Assembly: GCA_029718625.1 (NCBI GenBank)
Contig: CM056379.1
Location: 50,799,579 to 50,863,578, forward strand
Length of the DNA: 64,000 bases
Source of the DNA: Synaphobranchus kaupii
Lineage: Eukaryota > Chordata > Actinopteri > Anguilliformes > Synaphobranchidae
Reading direction: 5' to 3'
In this document: piece by piece, positions 1 through 11,325 of the stretch
Position numbering within the stretch: the first letter of the stretch is position 1
Layout of the letters: every line of letters starts with the position of its first letter
Made by a program: the position numbers and the translations under genes
The notes under the pieces: model-generated
Told to the model about the DNA's origin: nothing
Database searches by the model: none
What the model saw: the letters and a program-made list of their open reading frames with translations, nothing else

Positions 1-312
1 ATTTGTAGTTGTTAACTACTGTGCAGTTATTCTGACGTTTCCAATATAGAAATGCCCAGAGACAGGGACACCTGTTATCTTCCAGATTGAGAGGAGAACT
101 GGGGAAAGAGGAGAGTATTGTTATTGGTGAAGAGATACATGCAGTGTCAATGGGAACCCCTACTCAAGATTCACAGCAGTCACAAAGGTTATAGATTTAG
201 TGAATTTAACAGATGTTTAAAAGAAATGTCTTCAGAAAAATACATTGATCAATTAATTTAAATTATGAAGGAGAAATGTAAACAATAAACATGAAAGGAT
301 ATTGGGTAATGA
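1..312. other. AT-rich flank, no gene seen
   Basis: No ORF with recognisable motifs, splice signals or repeat ends was seen. The stretch lies just outside the palindromic element that begins near 313. Confidence 0.5.
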
Positions 313-401
313 TTTACAACCCCAATTCCAAAAAAGTTGGGACAGTATGTAAAATGCACATAAAAGCAGAAAGCAGTGATTTGTACTTTCTCTTTTACAT
401 A

Positions 402-1941
402 CACTACTCACAAAAAGTTAGGGATATTTGGCTTTCGGGTGAAATTTATGGAAAATGTAAGTTCACGCTACAAGTGATATTATACGTATCATGAAAGTAG
501 GGCATTTAAGTAGAAGCCATGCAATGGTGATTTCCTCATCTCAAACAATTTATTGAAACAAAAGCCAACAACAGTCGTGGGTATACCACAACAAAAATGT
601 CAATGTCTCAATAACTTGTCATGTGCCCTTGAGCATCAATTACAGCTTGACAACAACGTCTCATGCTGTTCACAAGTCGACTTATTGTCTGCTGAGGCAT
701 GGCATCCCACTCTTCTTGAAGGGCGGCCCTCAGGTCATTGAGGGTTCTGGGGTACAGAGTTACGAGCCTCTACACGGTGAGTCAGCTGATCCCATAGGTT
801 TTCTATGGGATTCAGGGGTCTGGAGAAAGTGCAGGCCACTCCATTTGAGGTACCCCAGTCTCCAGCAGCCTTTCCCTAATGATGCGACCTCGATGAGCTG
901 GAGCATTGTCGTCACATGAAGATGAAATTAGGCCTGTGTTGTTCATGCAGGGGCACAATGACTGGATTAATGATGTTATTCAGGTAGTATGGGCTTGTCA
1001 CTGTACCATTCACAAAGTGTAGGGCAGTTCTGTATTGACTAGACACACCTGCCCACACTGTAACACCGCCACCACCAAAGGGTCGTCTGGTGACAACAGT
1101 GGCTGATGCATAGCGCTCTCCTTGACGTCTCCAACATCGTTGGCGGCCATCATTTCTGCTCAACGTGGAATCGACTTTCATCAGAGAACAGCACTGAGGC
1201 CCACTGGTCCCTCGTCCAGCGTAAATGCTCCCTGGCCCATGCAAGACGATGACGCCTGTGCCTGGTGGTGTGGTCAGGTACCCTTGCAGGTCGTCTAGCA
1301 CGCAGACCACGCTGATGTAAACGGTTTCGATGGGTCTGACGTGACACTTGGGTGCCTCTCACCTCCCTTAAATGTGCCTGGAGTTGAGTGGCATTCATCA
1401 ATCCGGTTCCGCAGGGCACTGTTCACAATGAAGCGGTCATCAGTGTGGGATGTGGCCAAAGGACGTCCACTTCTATGCCTTTCTGTGACTCTTCCAGTCT
1501 CTCTGTATCTCTGTTGCAACCTGCTGATGACACTCTGTGACACTCTAAGCTCAGTGGCCACTTCCTCTGAGAACATCCTGTTTGAAGCCTCGCAATGGCG
1601 AGGTACTGTTGATCAATTGTTAGGTGTCGTCTTGGTCTCATGATGTCAAAATGTGAACAGCATGATGAAGAGGACTGTTTAAATACCAATTCTAATTGAA
1701 CCAGGAAATGTATTGGTCCGATTCATGGATCAAAACACCTGTTGTGAATTTTGCCGTTCAGCTCCTTGTTAGAGAACAGCAAGTTGTGCAAAAAGTACTG
1801 AAACATTGAATAGTTGGACATGTGCATTCAAAAGTTTAGAGAAGGTCAAATTAATTTCACCTGTAATGGTTATAGTGCATTTTAGGTTCATCCTGAAATT
1901 TCACCCGAAAGCCGAATATCCCTAACTTTTTGTGAGTAGTG
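402..1941 (-). mobile_element. Tc1-like DNA transposon with degraded transposase
   Basis: The terminal inverted repeats are about 46 bp (402-447 and 1895-1941; outer motif CACTACTCACAAAAAGTTAG). A TA duplication flanks them (400-401 and 1942-1943). The 1.54-kb length fits a full-length Tc1 element. It sits in the left arm of the palindromic element 313-3611: joining the flanks restores an uninterrupted arm that matches the right arm. The transposase on the minus strand is broken. Confidence 0.88.
608..1641 (-). pseudogene. Tc1-like transposase, frameshifted
   Basis: Tc1 transposases bind the terminal repeats through a paired-like helix-turn-helix domain and cut DNA with a DDE/DDD catalytic core. 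Pieces are visible in several minus-strand frames. The start is MRPRRHLTIDQQ at 1641, followed by an HTH piece (SQSVISRLQQRYRETGR, about 1530). The first catalytic Asp is in LFSDESRF (about 1165), then a [10 protein letters not shown] block (about 1075), then DNAPAHRG holding the second Asp (about 915). The end is a C-terminal GHMTSY-like tail before the stop at 608. At least three frameshifts and in-frame stops (one just before DNAPAHRG, others in the SPDxNPI region near 820) separate them, so no active enzyme is expected. Confidence 0.85.
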
Positions 1942-2169
1942 TATATTCAATTGAAAACAATACAAAAGAAAATATATTTAATGTTTTACCTTATCAACAT
2001 TATTGATTTTTGAAAATATATGCTAATTCAGAATTTGATGCCTGCAACACGCTCCAAAAAAGTTGGGACAGGGGCAAAAAAAAAAAAGACTGGGAAGCTC
2101 AAAAAAAAAAACACCTGTTTGCCATTCCACAGTTAAACAGGTGATGCTATCATGACTGGGTCTAAAAGG

Positions 2170-2800
2170 ATATCAAAAGACTCTTGATATTTTATTTTAA
2201 GGTACTCTTAGAAGCGATACAGATAACCTCTCTGCATTTGAATGGATCTCTATGGGAATTGGGAGGTGGGACTAGATTAAGCTAGAAATTACACAGGAAT
2301 AGTATGGAATCCATGCTGGCTAAATGGCTGTAAGTCATCAAGTGTCTGAGGTATCAAGTGAGCCTCAAACCATAACTTGCTGCCAGATATGCAGTAGATA
2401 TGGATGGATCACTTTAAGGGTGTTTCTCTTGACTCATTTTCCTATTGAACTCTATGGAAAAATAAGCCAGGAGAAACAACCCCTCAAGTGATCCATCCAT
2501 ACTACTGCATATCTGGCAGCAGAGTGATGGTTTGAGGGCTCGTTTGATACCTCAGACACTTGATGACTTACAGCCATTTAGCCAGCCATGGGTTTCCGTA
2601 CTATTCCTGTGTAATTTCTAGCTTAATCCAAACCCTTGATTACTTACAGCCACTCAGCCAACCATGGATTCCACACTATTCCCGTGTAATTTACAGCTGA
2701 TTCTAGTTCCCCCAACCCCCCAATTCCCATAGAGATCCATTCAAATGCAGAGGAGGTTATAGCATCGCTGAAAATAAAATATTAAGAGTCTTTTGATATC
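2170..2800. repeat. Central foldback core shared with other palindromes in the window
   Basis: This inverted repeat has its axis near 2455. The arms carry CTCTGCATTTGAATGGATCT and GACTAGATT-type blocks. The same core recurs at 36160-36660, 47113-47510, 49600-49930, 52480-52828 and 58980-59560, but here it lies inside different terminal repeats. The flanking words (CTCTTGATAT...TCTTTTGATAT) are also inverted. No coding function is inferred. Confidence 0.75.
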
Positions 2801-2960
2801 CTTTTATACCCAGTCATGATAGCATCACCTGTTTACCTGTGGAATGTTCAAAACAGGTGTTTTTTGAACTTCCAAGTCTGTTTTTTTTTTTTTTTGCTCC
2901 TGTCCCCAAATTTTTGGAACGCGTTTGCAGGCATCAAATTCAAAATTAGTGTATATTTAC

Positions 2961-3461
2961 TGTCGGGTAAGTGAGGATTAGGTAAAAATGTGTATTATCT
3001 GAATCCAGCGGTTCCAACAGTCAATGCCCTTGTTAAAACGTTCAGCACTCTGAATACTGAACACAAGCGATATTGCGTGCTAGAACCCCTCACTTAACCT
3101 ACATTCAAAATAAGTTTTACGTTATTTATTTTAATAATTATTATTAAAAATGACAATCATCAATTAAATCGCCGAATTCTTTGATAGGTAAGTCGAACAG
3201 TAACCTGGTGGATCAACCAACAAGCCCAAAACAAGGTCTAAATCGTCTTGAGATTAAAGAAATTTTATTAAGCGAAAACAGTCAATTGGAATAATGAATT
3301 GAAATCATACATTCACTAAGGAATGTAGGCTGACTACTTATAATTCACAAAAGTGAAGGCATTAAACCCAGGACATTAATTAGGAAATACCAGTAAAGAG
3401 AGATGGTGGGGGGGGGGGGGGGGTGCTTGACTTATATATATCTATATATAGATATCCTACA
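2961..3461. mobile_element. Solo-LTR-like insertion (TG...CA, 4-bp duplication)
   Basis: The unit starts TGTCGGGTAAG and ends TATCCTACA. It is flanked by TTAC on both sides (2957-2960 and 3462-3465) and interrupts the right arm of the palindrome, whose left arm is continuous at this point. TG...CA ends, about 500 bp and a 4-bp duplication fit a solo LTR. No coding sequence is present. A run of about 16 G and a TATATATCTATATATAGATA stretch lie inside its right end. The family is unknown. Confidence 0.5.
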
Positions 3462-3611
3462 TTACAAAAATCTATGAAGTTTATAAGGTAAAACATTAAA
3501 TATCTTTTCTTTGTACTGTTTTCAATTAAATGTATGTAAAAGAGAATTTACAAATAACTGCTTTCTGCTTTTATGTGCATTTTTACTTTTTTGGAATTTG
3601 GGGTTTTTACA

Positions 3612-4532
3612 TGAACTATACATTAACATTAAGTCACAAAGGCATGATTAATTACACTGAAAGTTATGATGGTTTTTGATATTTGTAAGTACTATGTCAT
3701 ATAAAACCATGTATGCATTGTATCACCACCTAGGAGAGACTGACCTGACCTCACAGACCTAATAATGCTGCGCATTTAATGCATTCATAAGAACTCCAGA
3801 AATCACCAAGGGGTCAATTTACTAAAGGTTTGCGTGTACAAAAACGTGTGTGTTTTTTGTACACGTTATCTTGCGTCGTACTATGTTGCAAAAAAAACTG
3901 TTACCACCCGTTAAAAAATCGTCCGAGGTCATCAACTAATGAGGTAGATTAGACAGATATGTTGATTTCTCATTTTTGCAGGTTAGCCTGAATTAATATG
4001 CAAAAATGGGCGTCCCTACATTATTTCGCGAAATACTAGAGGGTCAGGCAAATAGATTACTTTAGCACGCCTAACGCGATTTACTAAGTTTGAAGGCAAG
4101 TTTGAGAAAGGTATTTGCGGGTGCATTTTAGTACAAATGGAAAGCAGGTATTAAAAGACACACAATCGATAAGATGACGATGGTCATTGTAGCAAGATAC
4201 GTACGTGCGTGTTTAGCTAACGCTCAAAACACACAAAAAGAATTTATGGATACATACATCAAGAACTGTAAGAATAAATTAATTTTTAATTGTGAAGCAA
4301 ATCGTGTTCCAGAATACAAGATTAACTAGCATTTGAATCAAACAAGCAATAGCAACGTCTATCATAACAAACAGTGAATAACAAAGCAAATAAAAACGTT
4401 ATCAAATTAAAACCCATCATCAGATGGAAATGTGATTTTATGTGACACTAACGGGCGGGGGTAGTGCTAGTAGTTACGATCGTTTCAGTCCTAACAAACA
4501 TCTGTAACTCCTGGTAGAAAGTAAGAGACATC
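3612..4532. other. No gene seen; unassigned repetitive-looking DNA
   Basis: The sequence includes a GGGGTCAATTTACTAAAGG-type stretch (about 3810-4090). TTTACTAA-like words and GCG-containing words recur in it, as in some fish interspersed repeats. No ORF with motifs, no terminal repeat pair and no RNA gene were recognised. Confidence 0.4.
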
Positions 4533-4794
4533 GGGCCCTATCTTACACCCAGCGCTAAGTGGCCCTAACCCAAATGCAAGTGTCTTTGCTATCTTACACC
4601 CGGCGCAAGGGCCATTATAGCGCCCAACGCTCACGTCGTTTAAATACCAAGTGATCTTGCGCCCATAGCAAGTGAACTGGGCGTGTTGGTCTTAAGATGA
4701 GGTGTGGCCAGGATAATTTTTGGCATATTGCTATCTTGAGCCAGCAGAAAGCATATGCGCTAAAAGCACCACAAACCTGAAAGTCTAAAGTCAT
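4533..4794 (+). repeat. MITE with GGGCCCTATCTTACACCC end (copy 1, left part)
   Basis: It starts GGGCCCTATCTTACACCCAG and contains a second CTATCTTACACCC block 70 bp inside. It matches the minus strand at 59898-60172 almost throughout. The match stops at 4794 and resumes at 11332 (ATGTCGCAGTTGTTTAC), so the MITE is split by the 4795-11331 insertion. It has no ORF and is likely a non-autonomous DNA transposon. Confidence 0.8.
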
Positions 4795-4805
4795 CCCAGC
4801 TAACG

Positions 4806-6430
4806 AAATCGCGTCCTAGGAAGGTTCCCTGTATGTTATTAAGGTTGCTCAAAACGTTCCCTGGTTGATGCAATGTTGAGTTTTTTTCAGGTTCTCAGAA
4901 CTTTCACACAACGTTTCTGAGGAACGTCCCTTTAACATTCCAGAAACATTCTAGGAGCATTCCTCTTAGGTTCTAGGCACATTCTATGCAACATGAGGGT
5001 ATCGTTTTGGGAACCTTCCTCTTGTGCTCCACGAACAGTTTATATAACATCAGAGGAACATTCTAGGAGCATTGCATGTAACATCAAAGGGGAACATTCT
5101 CTGGGCATTCCATAAAACATCAGGGCAATGTTCTGTGTTACATGAGGGTATCGTTCTGGGAACCTTCCTCTTGCTCTCCACGAACAGTTTATGTAACATC
5201 AGGGGAACATTCTAGGAGCATACCATGTAACATCAGAGGGGAAAATTCTCTGGGCATTTCATAAAACATCAGGTCAACATTCTATGTAACATGAGGGCAT
5301 CATTCTGGGAACCTTCCTCTTGCGCTCTACGAACAGCTTATATAACATCAGAGGAACATTCTAGGAACATTCCATGAAACATCAGAGGACTGTTCTATGT
5401 AACATTAGGGTATCTTTCTGGGAACCTTCCTCTTTCGTTCTATGAACAGCTTATATAACATCAGGGGAACATTCTAAAAGCATTCCTTGTAACATCAGAG
5501 GGGAACATGCTCTGGGCATTCCATAAAACATCAGGGCAACGTTCTATGTAACATGAGGGTATCGTTCAAGGAACCTTCCTCTTGCGTTCTAAGAGTATTC
5601 TATATAATATGAGGGGAACATTCTCTGGGCATTCCATAAAACATCAGGGCAACGTTCTACGTAACATGAGGATAACATTCTGGGAACCATCCTCTTGTGC
5701 TCTACGAACATTTTCTATAACATCAGGGGAATATTCTAGGAGCATTTCATGAAACATCAGGGGAACATTCTATGTAACACGAGGGTAAAGTTCTAGGAAC
5801 CTTCCTCTGGCGTTCTAAGAGTATTCTATATAATATGAGGGGAACATTCTCTGGGCATTCCATAAAACATCAGGGCAACGTTCTACGTAACATGAGGATA
5901 ACATTCGGGGAACCTTCCTCTTGTGCTCTACGAACATTTTCTATAACATCAGGGGAACATTCTAGGAGAATTTCATGAAACATCAAAGGAACGTTCTATG
6001 TAACACGAGAGTATCGTTCTGGGATCTTTCCTCTTGCGCTCTACGAACAGTTTATGTAACATCAGGGGAGCATTCTAGGAGCATTCCATGAAACACCAGG
6101 GGGACATTCTATGTAACATGAGGGTAACGTTCTGGGAACCTTCCTCTGGCGTTCTAAGAGTATTCTATATAATATGAGGGGAACATTCTCTGGGCTTTCC
6201 ATAAAACATCAGGGCATCGTTCTACGTAACATGAGGGTAACGTTCTGGGAACCTTCCTCTTGCGCTCTACAAACATTGTATATAACATCAGTGCAACATT
6301 CTAGGTGCATTCCATGTAACGTAGGGAGAATGTTCTGGGAACCTTCCTCTTGTGTTCTTCAAACATTCAATATGACGTTCCAGGAACGTGCCAGGAACAT
6401 TCTATATAACATTAGAGGGACGCTCATTTA
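4806..6430 (+). repeat. Imperfect tandem array of GGAACCTTCCTC-type units
   Basis: GGAACCTTCCTCTTG or a close variant recurs about twelve times (near 5010, 5160, 5310, 5420, 5571, 5684, 5798, 5919, 6033, 6137, 6249, 6338). Spacing is about 90-150 bp. Between these lie AACATCAGGGGAACATTCTA- and AACATGAGGGTA-type blocks. Higher-order duplication is visible, for example the AAGAGTATTCTATATAATAT block near 5590, 5817 and 6156. ORFs here are by-products of repetition. Its place at one end of the 4795-11331 element, with a related array at the other end, suggests subterminal repeats. Confidence 0.8.
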
Positions 6431-6710
6431 AAAGGTTTAAATGCAGGGTCTAAGGGCCTAACACAAGGGCTCACCATCAGTATTTTTTTTGCATTTTGGC
6501 TTTATTAGACAGTATTTAGTGATGACTGATAGGAAAGCAAGGTTGGGAACCATTGAGAATCATAGCAGAGGAGATATAGGCTGAATGCAAGTACACAGCT
6601 TTCAGGTTATGGTACACACAGTTCAATGCAATGAAATGAGGGTTTAAGGACACTCCAGGGGGAGTTTGATAACAATTTCCATACAACATTTACACTTACT
6701 CAGTTTAGAT

Positions 6711-6790
6711 CCTGCCAATGCCGGGACTCGAACTTGTGATCCTTTCTTCAAGAGCTTGCGCCTCTGCCCATTACACCACGGTCTTGTGAC
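6711..6790 (-). pseudogene. tRNA-like sequence 1
   Basis: The minus strand has an A-box-like TGGTGTAATGG and a B-box-like AGTTCGAGTCC at tRNA-like spacing, ending CCCGG. The acceptor strands do not pair well and the anticodon arm is unclear. I read it as a tRNA-derived sequence rather than a working tRNA gene. It is one of four in the same element. Confidence 0.5.
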
Positions 6791-7782
6791 GATAGAGCTC
6801 AACTCCGAAAACACACTATGAATAACGTAGGACTTTGGTTGTACCTGTGCCAAAGAATACTTGTATTTTCAATTGTATTTTCAATTGTATTTTCAATTGT
6901 ATTCATAAATATTACAATACCAAATAGGAGAACTAATGAGGAATGAAATCTCAAACGTTTTTGACTATGTCATTTTATGTGGCTAGTGGATTACCTTAAC
7001 ACATTTTATAGGGTAGAAAATGTTCAAATCATAATGACATCTATCTGTGCAAAATAAATATTGCAAGTATCTTATAAGTTAATTTTGTAAAGGATGTTGT
7101 AGCTGTCCCTTTTAGAGGAAATTTCAAAATTAGGTTGTTTTTTTTTTTACCTTGAGAATTTTTCGCTTTCACTTGAATTGGGTTTAATTGTGTTCAATTG
7201 GCTAAAACTAGCCTATTTAAACAAATTATTTAGAATCGTTTGTGTGTCACTGTCCAAATACTTACGGACTGCGCTATAGCTACCCCCATATTGAAAACAT
7301 TGGGATTTTATTTTCATGACATGAATAGCTATTTTGGACATAATGTGGTTTAAGAGGGTAGCTAAATAATCCATGAAACATGAAATGTATAGCCTACCTA
7401 ATTAAGAAAAATTAACAGCTTGTTAAGGGGAGATGCCACCCATGTAGTCTATAGGAATATGCATATTATAAAAATAAGCCATTTTTAAAGAATGCACAGA
7501 GTTTACGAGATAAACTTTTTTTTTAAATAAAAAAAAACATTTTTTTTACCTTGCCTTTCGGGGCCTCCGCTGTAGTAGGCTACGTTAACGCAACCCCGTC
7601 AGCCAGCGGTAGGACGGGAGGGCGCCACGTCCTCTTCAGGGCGTGACTCCTCCTAGCTCCTGACCGTGATTCCAGCCCGCCCAGGGCCGCTATGCGTGCA
7701 GCGATTCTCTCCGAGCCCCTCCCCCCACCCGGAAGCAGCCGCCAATTGCTGCTCCCACAGGGCGCCGGTCATGCTCGCATCT

Positions 7783-7868
7783 GGCAGGACCGGGGCGCGA
7801 ACCCCGATCCTCGGAGCACAACTGCACCGACTGAAAGTCGGTGCTCTTACCGTTGTACCACCGCAGCG
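7783..7868 (-). pseudogene. tRNA-like sequence 2 (anticodon TTC, Glu-like)
   Basis: The minus strand has an A box (TGGTACAACGG), a perfect anticodon stem ACCGA/TCGGT with loop CTTTCAG (anticodon TTC), and a B box (GGTTCGCGCCC) in a GGGG/CCCC stem. The variable region is longer than usual for tRNA-Glu and the acceptor ends do not pair, so a working tRNA is doubtful. It lies in a GC- and CpG-rich patch (7555-7870) that contrasts with the AT-rich surroundings. Confidence 0.55.
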
Positions 7869-7876
7869 CCCACACG

Positions 7877-9412
7877 CTGACTTTTCAACACAAAAATGTT
7901 GACTGGGTAACAGAAAAAAGCTATGGTTATTTAGTCTTCAAATGCCCATTTTGTGATCATATAACCTCAAGATCCACGTATTTTGCTAGTGTACCTATTG
8001 ACAAATGCAGACTTCCCCTGATAAAATATGCTATTCCTATAACTCGTTTCATTCTGAACTAATTTTCGTGTTATAAATGTGAAAAATATCTGCATAACAC
8101 CACAAATTTCCCAGAAAAGCAAGCCTATTTGTAAAACGTCCTTTCATAGCCTACAAGAGTTGTCAAAATGTTGTCAGGGCTGATTATGATATAAGCTATG
8201 CATTAAATATCTAAGTGGAGGGTTAATAATGCTAGACTGCATGATATGATAGCCTATACAAATGTATTTCATAGATAACTGTGAGCAGTTACTGCTCCAA
8301 ACTTTAATAATAATATTCATTTTTATTGCATTATATAGCATGTCGTAGTTCAATATAGCCTCGCTATATGACTTGGTGCATTTAATTCTATAGCCTAACA
8401 CTATATTCTCAGTCAAGCTGATCTCCTGAATAACAAAGCTATTTTTCCCCTGCTACGAGTAGGTTAACCCCAGTAAAATTGCATAGCCTACTTTGAAACG
8501 TAGGCAACCAGTTGGTACGAAAAGCGGAAGTATCTAAACGTCTAAAAAGCCACGTGAAATAGACTACTGCAACTTGCTCTAAGAATTCCAGCTAATTATA
8601 ACTGGGTTATATTTCTGCAGAATGCGATGTCCTGGAGTAAGAAACTGTGGGTGTGCGTTCATTATTAGGCTACCCCTTGTTAATGACGCTTACCCTATGC
8701 ACGGTGCCCCCCTAGTGGTAGTTGTTGACGTCCCAATTATAGCAACCTATTCATATTTCTCTGAAATTATAAATTAATTTACAACAAAAAACCTCGACAT
8801 TTTGACAACTCCTGTAGGCTATAATCGTTAAAAGGCCTTTTGCAAATATGCTAGCTGCTCTGGGAAATTTGGCAATAAGGTAACCTGTGTTATGCGGATA
8901 TTGCTGAAGTTTATAACACGAAAATTAGTTCAGCATTAAGGGGAGTTATAAACCTAGCATATTTTCTCAGGGGAAGTCTGCATCTGTCAATACACTACCA
9001 AAATGCGTTGATCTTTATGTGACTTATATATGTATTATATTAGCCTATATGTAACCTATAAAACTACGCATAAGTGAGCGGTATTTAGTTTTTTATATTT
9101 AAGGACTGAGCAACCAATGATCATAGCTGAACATACCCCTTTCATGCCGACTTGAAATGTATAGGTCTACGCCTTGAAATAAATGCGAGTGGAAATAAAT
9201 AGGCTACCCATTGAAATAAATAAAAGAGACGTAAAATAATTAATATTTATTTTGACACATGCCAATAACAGCTTGTTTAGCCTGATCTTCCGAGAAACAA
9301 AATCCAAGCGTGATTTTGAGGTTATATGATTACAAATAGGCATTTGAAGACTAAATAACCATTGTTTTTTTCTGTTACCCAGTGAGCATTTTTGTGTTGA
9401 AAAGTCGGCAGA
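7877..9412. repeat. Large inverted repeat (foldback) inside the 6.5-kb element
   Basis: The left arm is 7877-8180 (TGACTTTTCAACACAAAAAT inward to TTGTCAAAATG). The right arm is 8800-9010 plus 9295-9412 (GTGTTGAAAAGTCGGCA at the end). The right arm is split by about 285 bp at 9010-9295 that has no partner on the left. The loop (8180-8800) holds no recognisable gene. It contains a short block (8700-8780, CCCCCCTAGTGGTAG) seen inverted near 35440-35510. Confidence 0.75.
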
Positions 9413-9888
9413 ACTACAATGGTGTCATCTGTATATACCCACTGAGCACAAACCTATATAAATGTTAAAATGTTGGTGAAATATGGAATACCATCCAAGC
9501 TCCCTTTTGGCCATTTTTAGACTGGCTAAAATCTACAATATAAATGTGCACATTTTATGTTATAATTTTCATATGTGATTCCGTGGATTCATGTGGATGC
9601 ATTTCTCAAAATGTCGTTGGTTTGGCAAGCGAAATCCGGCCGACATGTAGATGCAATTTCACCACATGAAGTATATCACTTAAAATGTCAAAACATTTAG
9701 CCAATTTGTTGCGACAAACAACATGGCACAAGTTTCTATCCTAGGCAGACAGTTTTTACCCAAAAATAATGTTGCAGGAATTTCTGCTGTACGCATGTGT
9801 GTGGACTTGTACATGAGAGTCAACAACTTGCCTGTCCATGCTCATTTGTGATATCATTCATTAAAGACTACAACACATAGGTATACAT

Positions 9889-9963
9889 GTGGCCTTGATG
9901 GCTCAGTGGAAAAGCACTTGTCTTCAGATTCAAGGATTGTGAGTTCGATTCCTGCTTGCTGTG
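9889..9963 (+). pseudogene. tRNA-like sequence 3
   Basis: It has an A-box-like TGGCTCAGTGG and a B-box-like AGTTCGATTCC. The anticodon arm is imperfect, with loop CTTCAGA, which would give TCA. It is followed by a T run and A-rich DNA, which could serve as a Pol III stop. Acceptor pairing is poor, so it is probably tRNA-derived and inactive. Confidence 0.45.
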
Positions 9964-10147
9964 GTGTTTTTTTACATAAAAAAAATTTGGTTGAAACGTG
10001 GTCTAAACAAGAACTCTTGACAGAGGTCTACAAATAGATGTAGAAAATTTTTTACTTTGGAACCATTTTAAGGGGTCTTTTCACTCACTGCAATAGACGT
10101 TTATTTTAGGGCTTTTAGCCTGAAAATTGCTTGCTGGCAAGGACACG

Positions 10148-10228
10148 GAGCTCTAGTAGCTCAACCCGGTAAATCGCATGTCATCCGCGTTTCCTGTTTT
10201 CCACAACATGGGTTCAAATCCGGTTCAA
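10148..10228 (+). pseudogene. tRNA-like sequence 4
   Basis: It has an A-box-like TAGCTCAACCCGG and a B-box-like GGGTTCAAATCC about 55 bp apart. No good cloverleaf can be drawn by eye. It is the fourth tRNA-like unit in the 4795-11331 element. Confidence 0.4.
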
Positions 10229-10392
10229 GATAAACCTCGAAGGCCATTCTCTCTTTCCCTCTGATTTTCTAGTCTCTCATTGATTACTGTCCAATAAAGC
10301 CAAAATGCCACAAAAATATATTTAAATGGGACTACATATCACCATCTACTCGGCAGCTGAAGAATAGGCCTAAGATCTAATAATAGTTACAC

Positions 10393-11325
10393 AGTCAAGT
10401 TGTAGGAATGTTCTGAGGACTTGAGAGGAACTAAACATTATGACATCCACAGTAACACAACATTTGTGACATTTATGGGATGTTCCTGGAATGTTCTTTT
10501 GTTATCTTGGAGTAACATTCCCCTATAAATACACCCCAGAATGTTCCCAAAATAACGTTTTGTAATGACATGGCAAGAATGTATGGGGAATGTTACCAAT
10601 GTACCCCAGTCTCACAGTAAGGGAACGTTAAATTCAAGTCTTAGATAAACCCAAAGGGAACGTTTCTATTAACATTACGAGAACATTCCCTTAATGTTAC
10701 ATAGAACGTTCCTGTAATGTGAAGGGGAAGTTCCACAAACAAGTTGAAGGAATGTTCTGAGGACTTGAGAGGAACACAACATTATGACATCCAGGGAATG
10801 CATTGCAACATTTGTGACATTTATGGGATGTTCCTGGAATGTTCTTTTGTTATCTTGGAGTAACATTCTCCTATATATACACCCCAGAATGTTCCCAAAA
10901 TAACATTTTGTAATGACGTGGCAAAAATGTATGTGGATTGTTAGCAATGTACTCTGGTCTCACAGTCAGGGAACATTAAATCCAAGCGTTAGAGAAACCC
11001 AAAGGGAACGTTTCGACTAACATTCCTAGAATATTCCACTTATTTTACATAGAATGTTCCTGTAATGTCTGTGGAATGTGAAGGGGAAGTTCCGCAATCA
11101 TGTTTTAGGAATGTTCTGAGGACTTGAATGGAACTCAACATTTCGACATCCAGGGAACGCATTGCAACGTCTGTGACATTTATGAGATGTTCCTGGAATG
11201 TTCTTTTGTGATCTTGGAGTAACATTCCCCTATACACCCCAGAATGTTCCCAATGTAATGTTCTGCATTGACATTACAGGGCTGTATAGGGAACATTCTT
11301 TAAAGATCCCAAGCGTTCCTCATTA
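10393..11325. repeat. Tandem repeat, about 350-bp unit, three copies
   Basis: GGAATGTTCTGAGGACTTGA recurs at 10405, 10749 and 11108 (periods 344 and 359). Each copy continues with GGATGTTCCTGGAATGTTCT and CACCCCAGAATGTTCCCA blocks. The words GGAACGTT and AACATTCC relate it to the array at 4806-6430. It ends a few bases before the CCTGGG terminus of the element. Confidence 0.8.

Larger units (their letters stand above)
313..3611. mobile_element. Palindromic (foldback) non-autonomous DNA element, CCCCAATTCC ends
   Basis: The left end (CAACCCCAATTCCAAAAAAG, from about 319) and the right end (about 3585-3606) are inverted copies. Similarity continues inward through an ATGCACATAAAAGCAGAAAG block, an AAGTTGGGACAGGGG block near 2060 (inverted near 2905) and a central foldback at 2170-2800. 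Two later insertions interrupt the arms: a Tc1 copy at 402-1941 in the left arm and an LTR-like unit at 2961-3461 in the right arm. With these removed the element is about 1.25 kb. No transposase of its own is visible. The terminal type is common in teleosts, but I do not assign a superfamily. Confidence 0.7.

Noticed and set aside
4806..6430. CRISPR-like array
   Set aside because: Units are long, diverged and without constant spacers, and the genome is clearly vertebrate.
7783..7868. Functional tRNA-Glu gene
   Set aside because: The anticodon arm is good but the acceptor strands do not pair and the variable region is too long.
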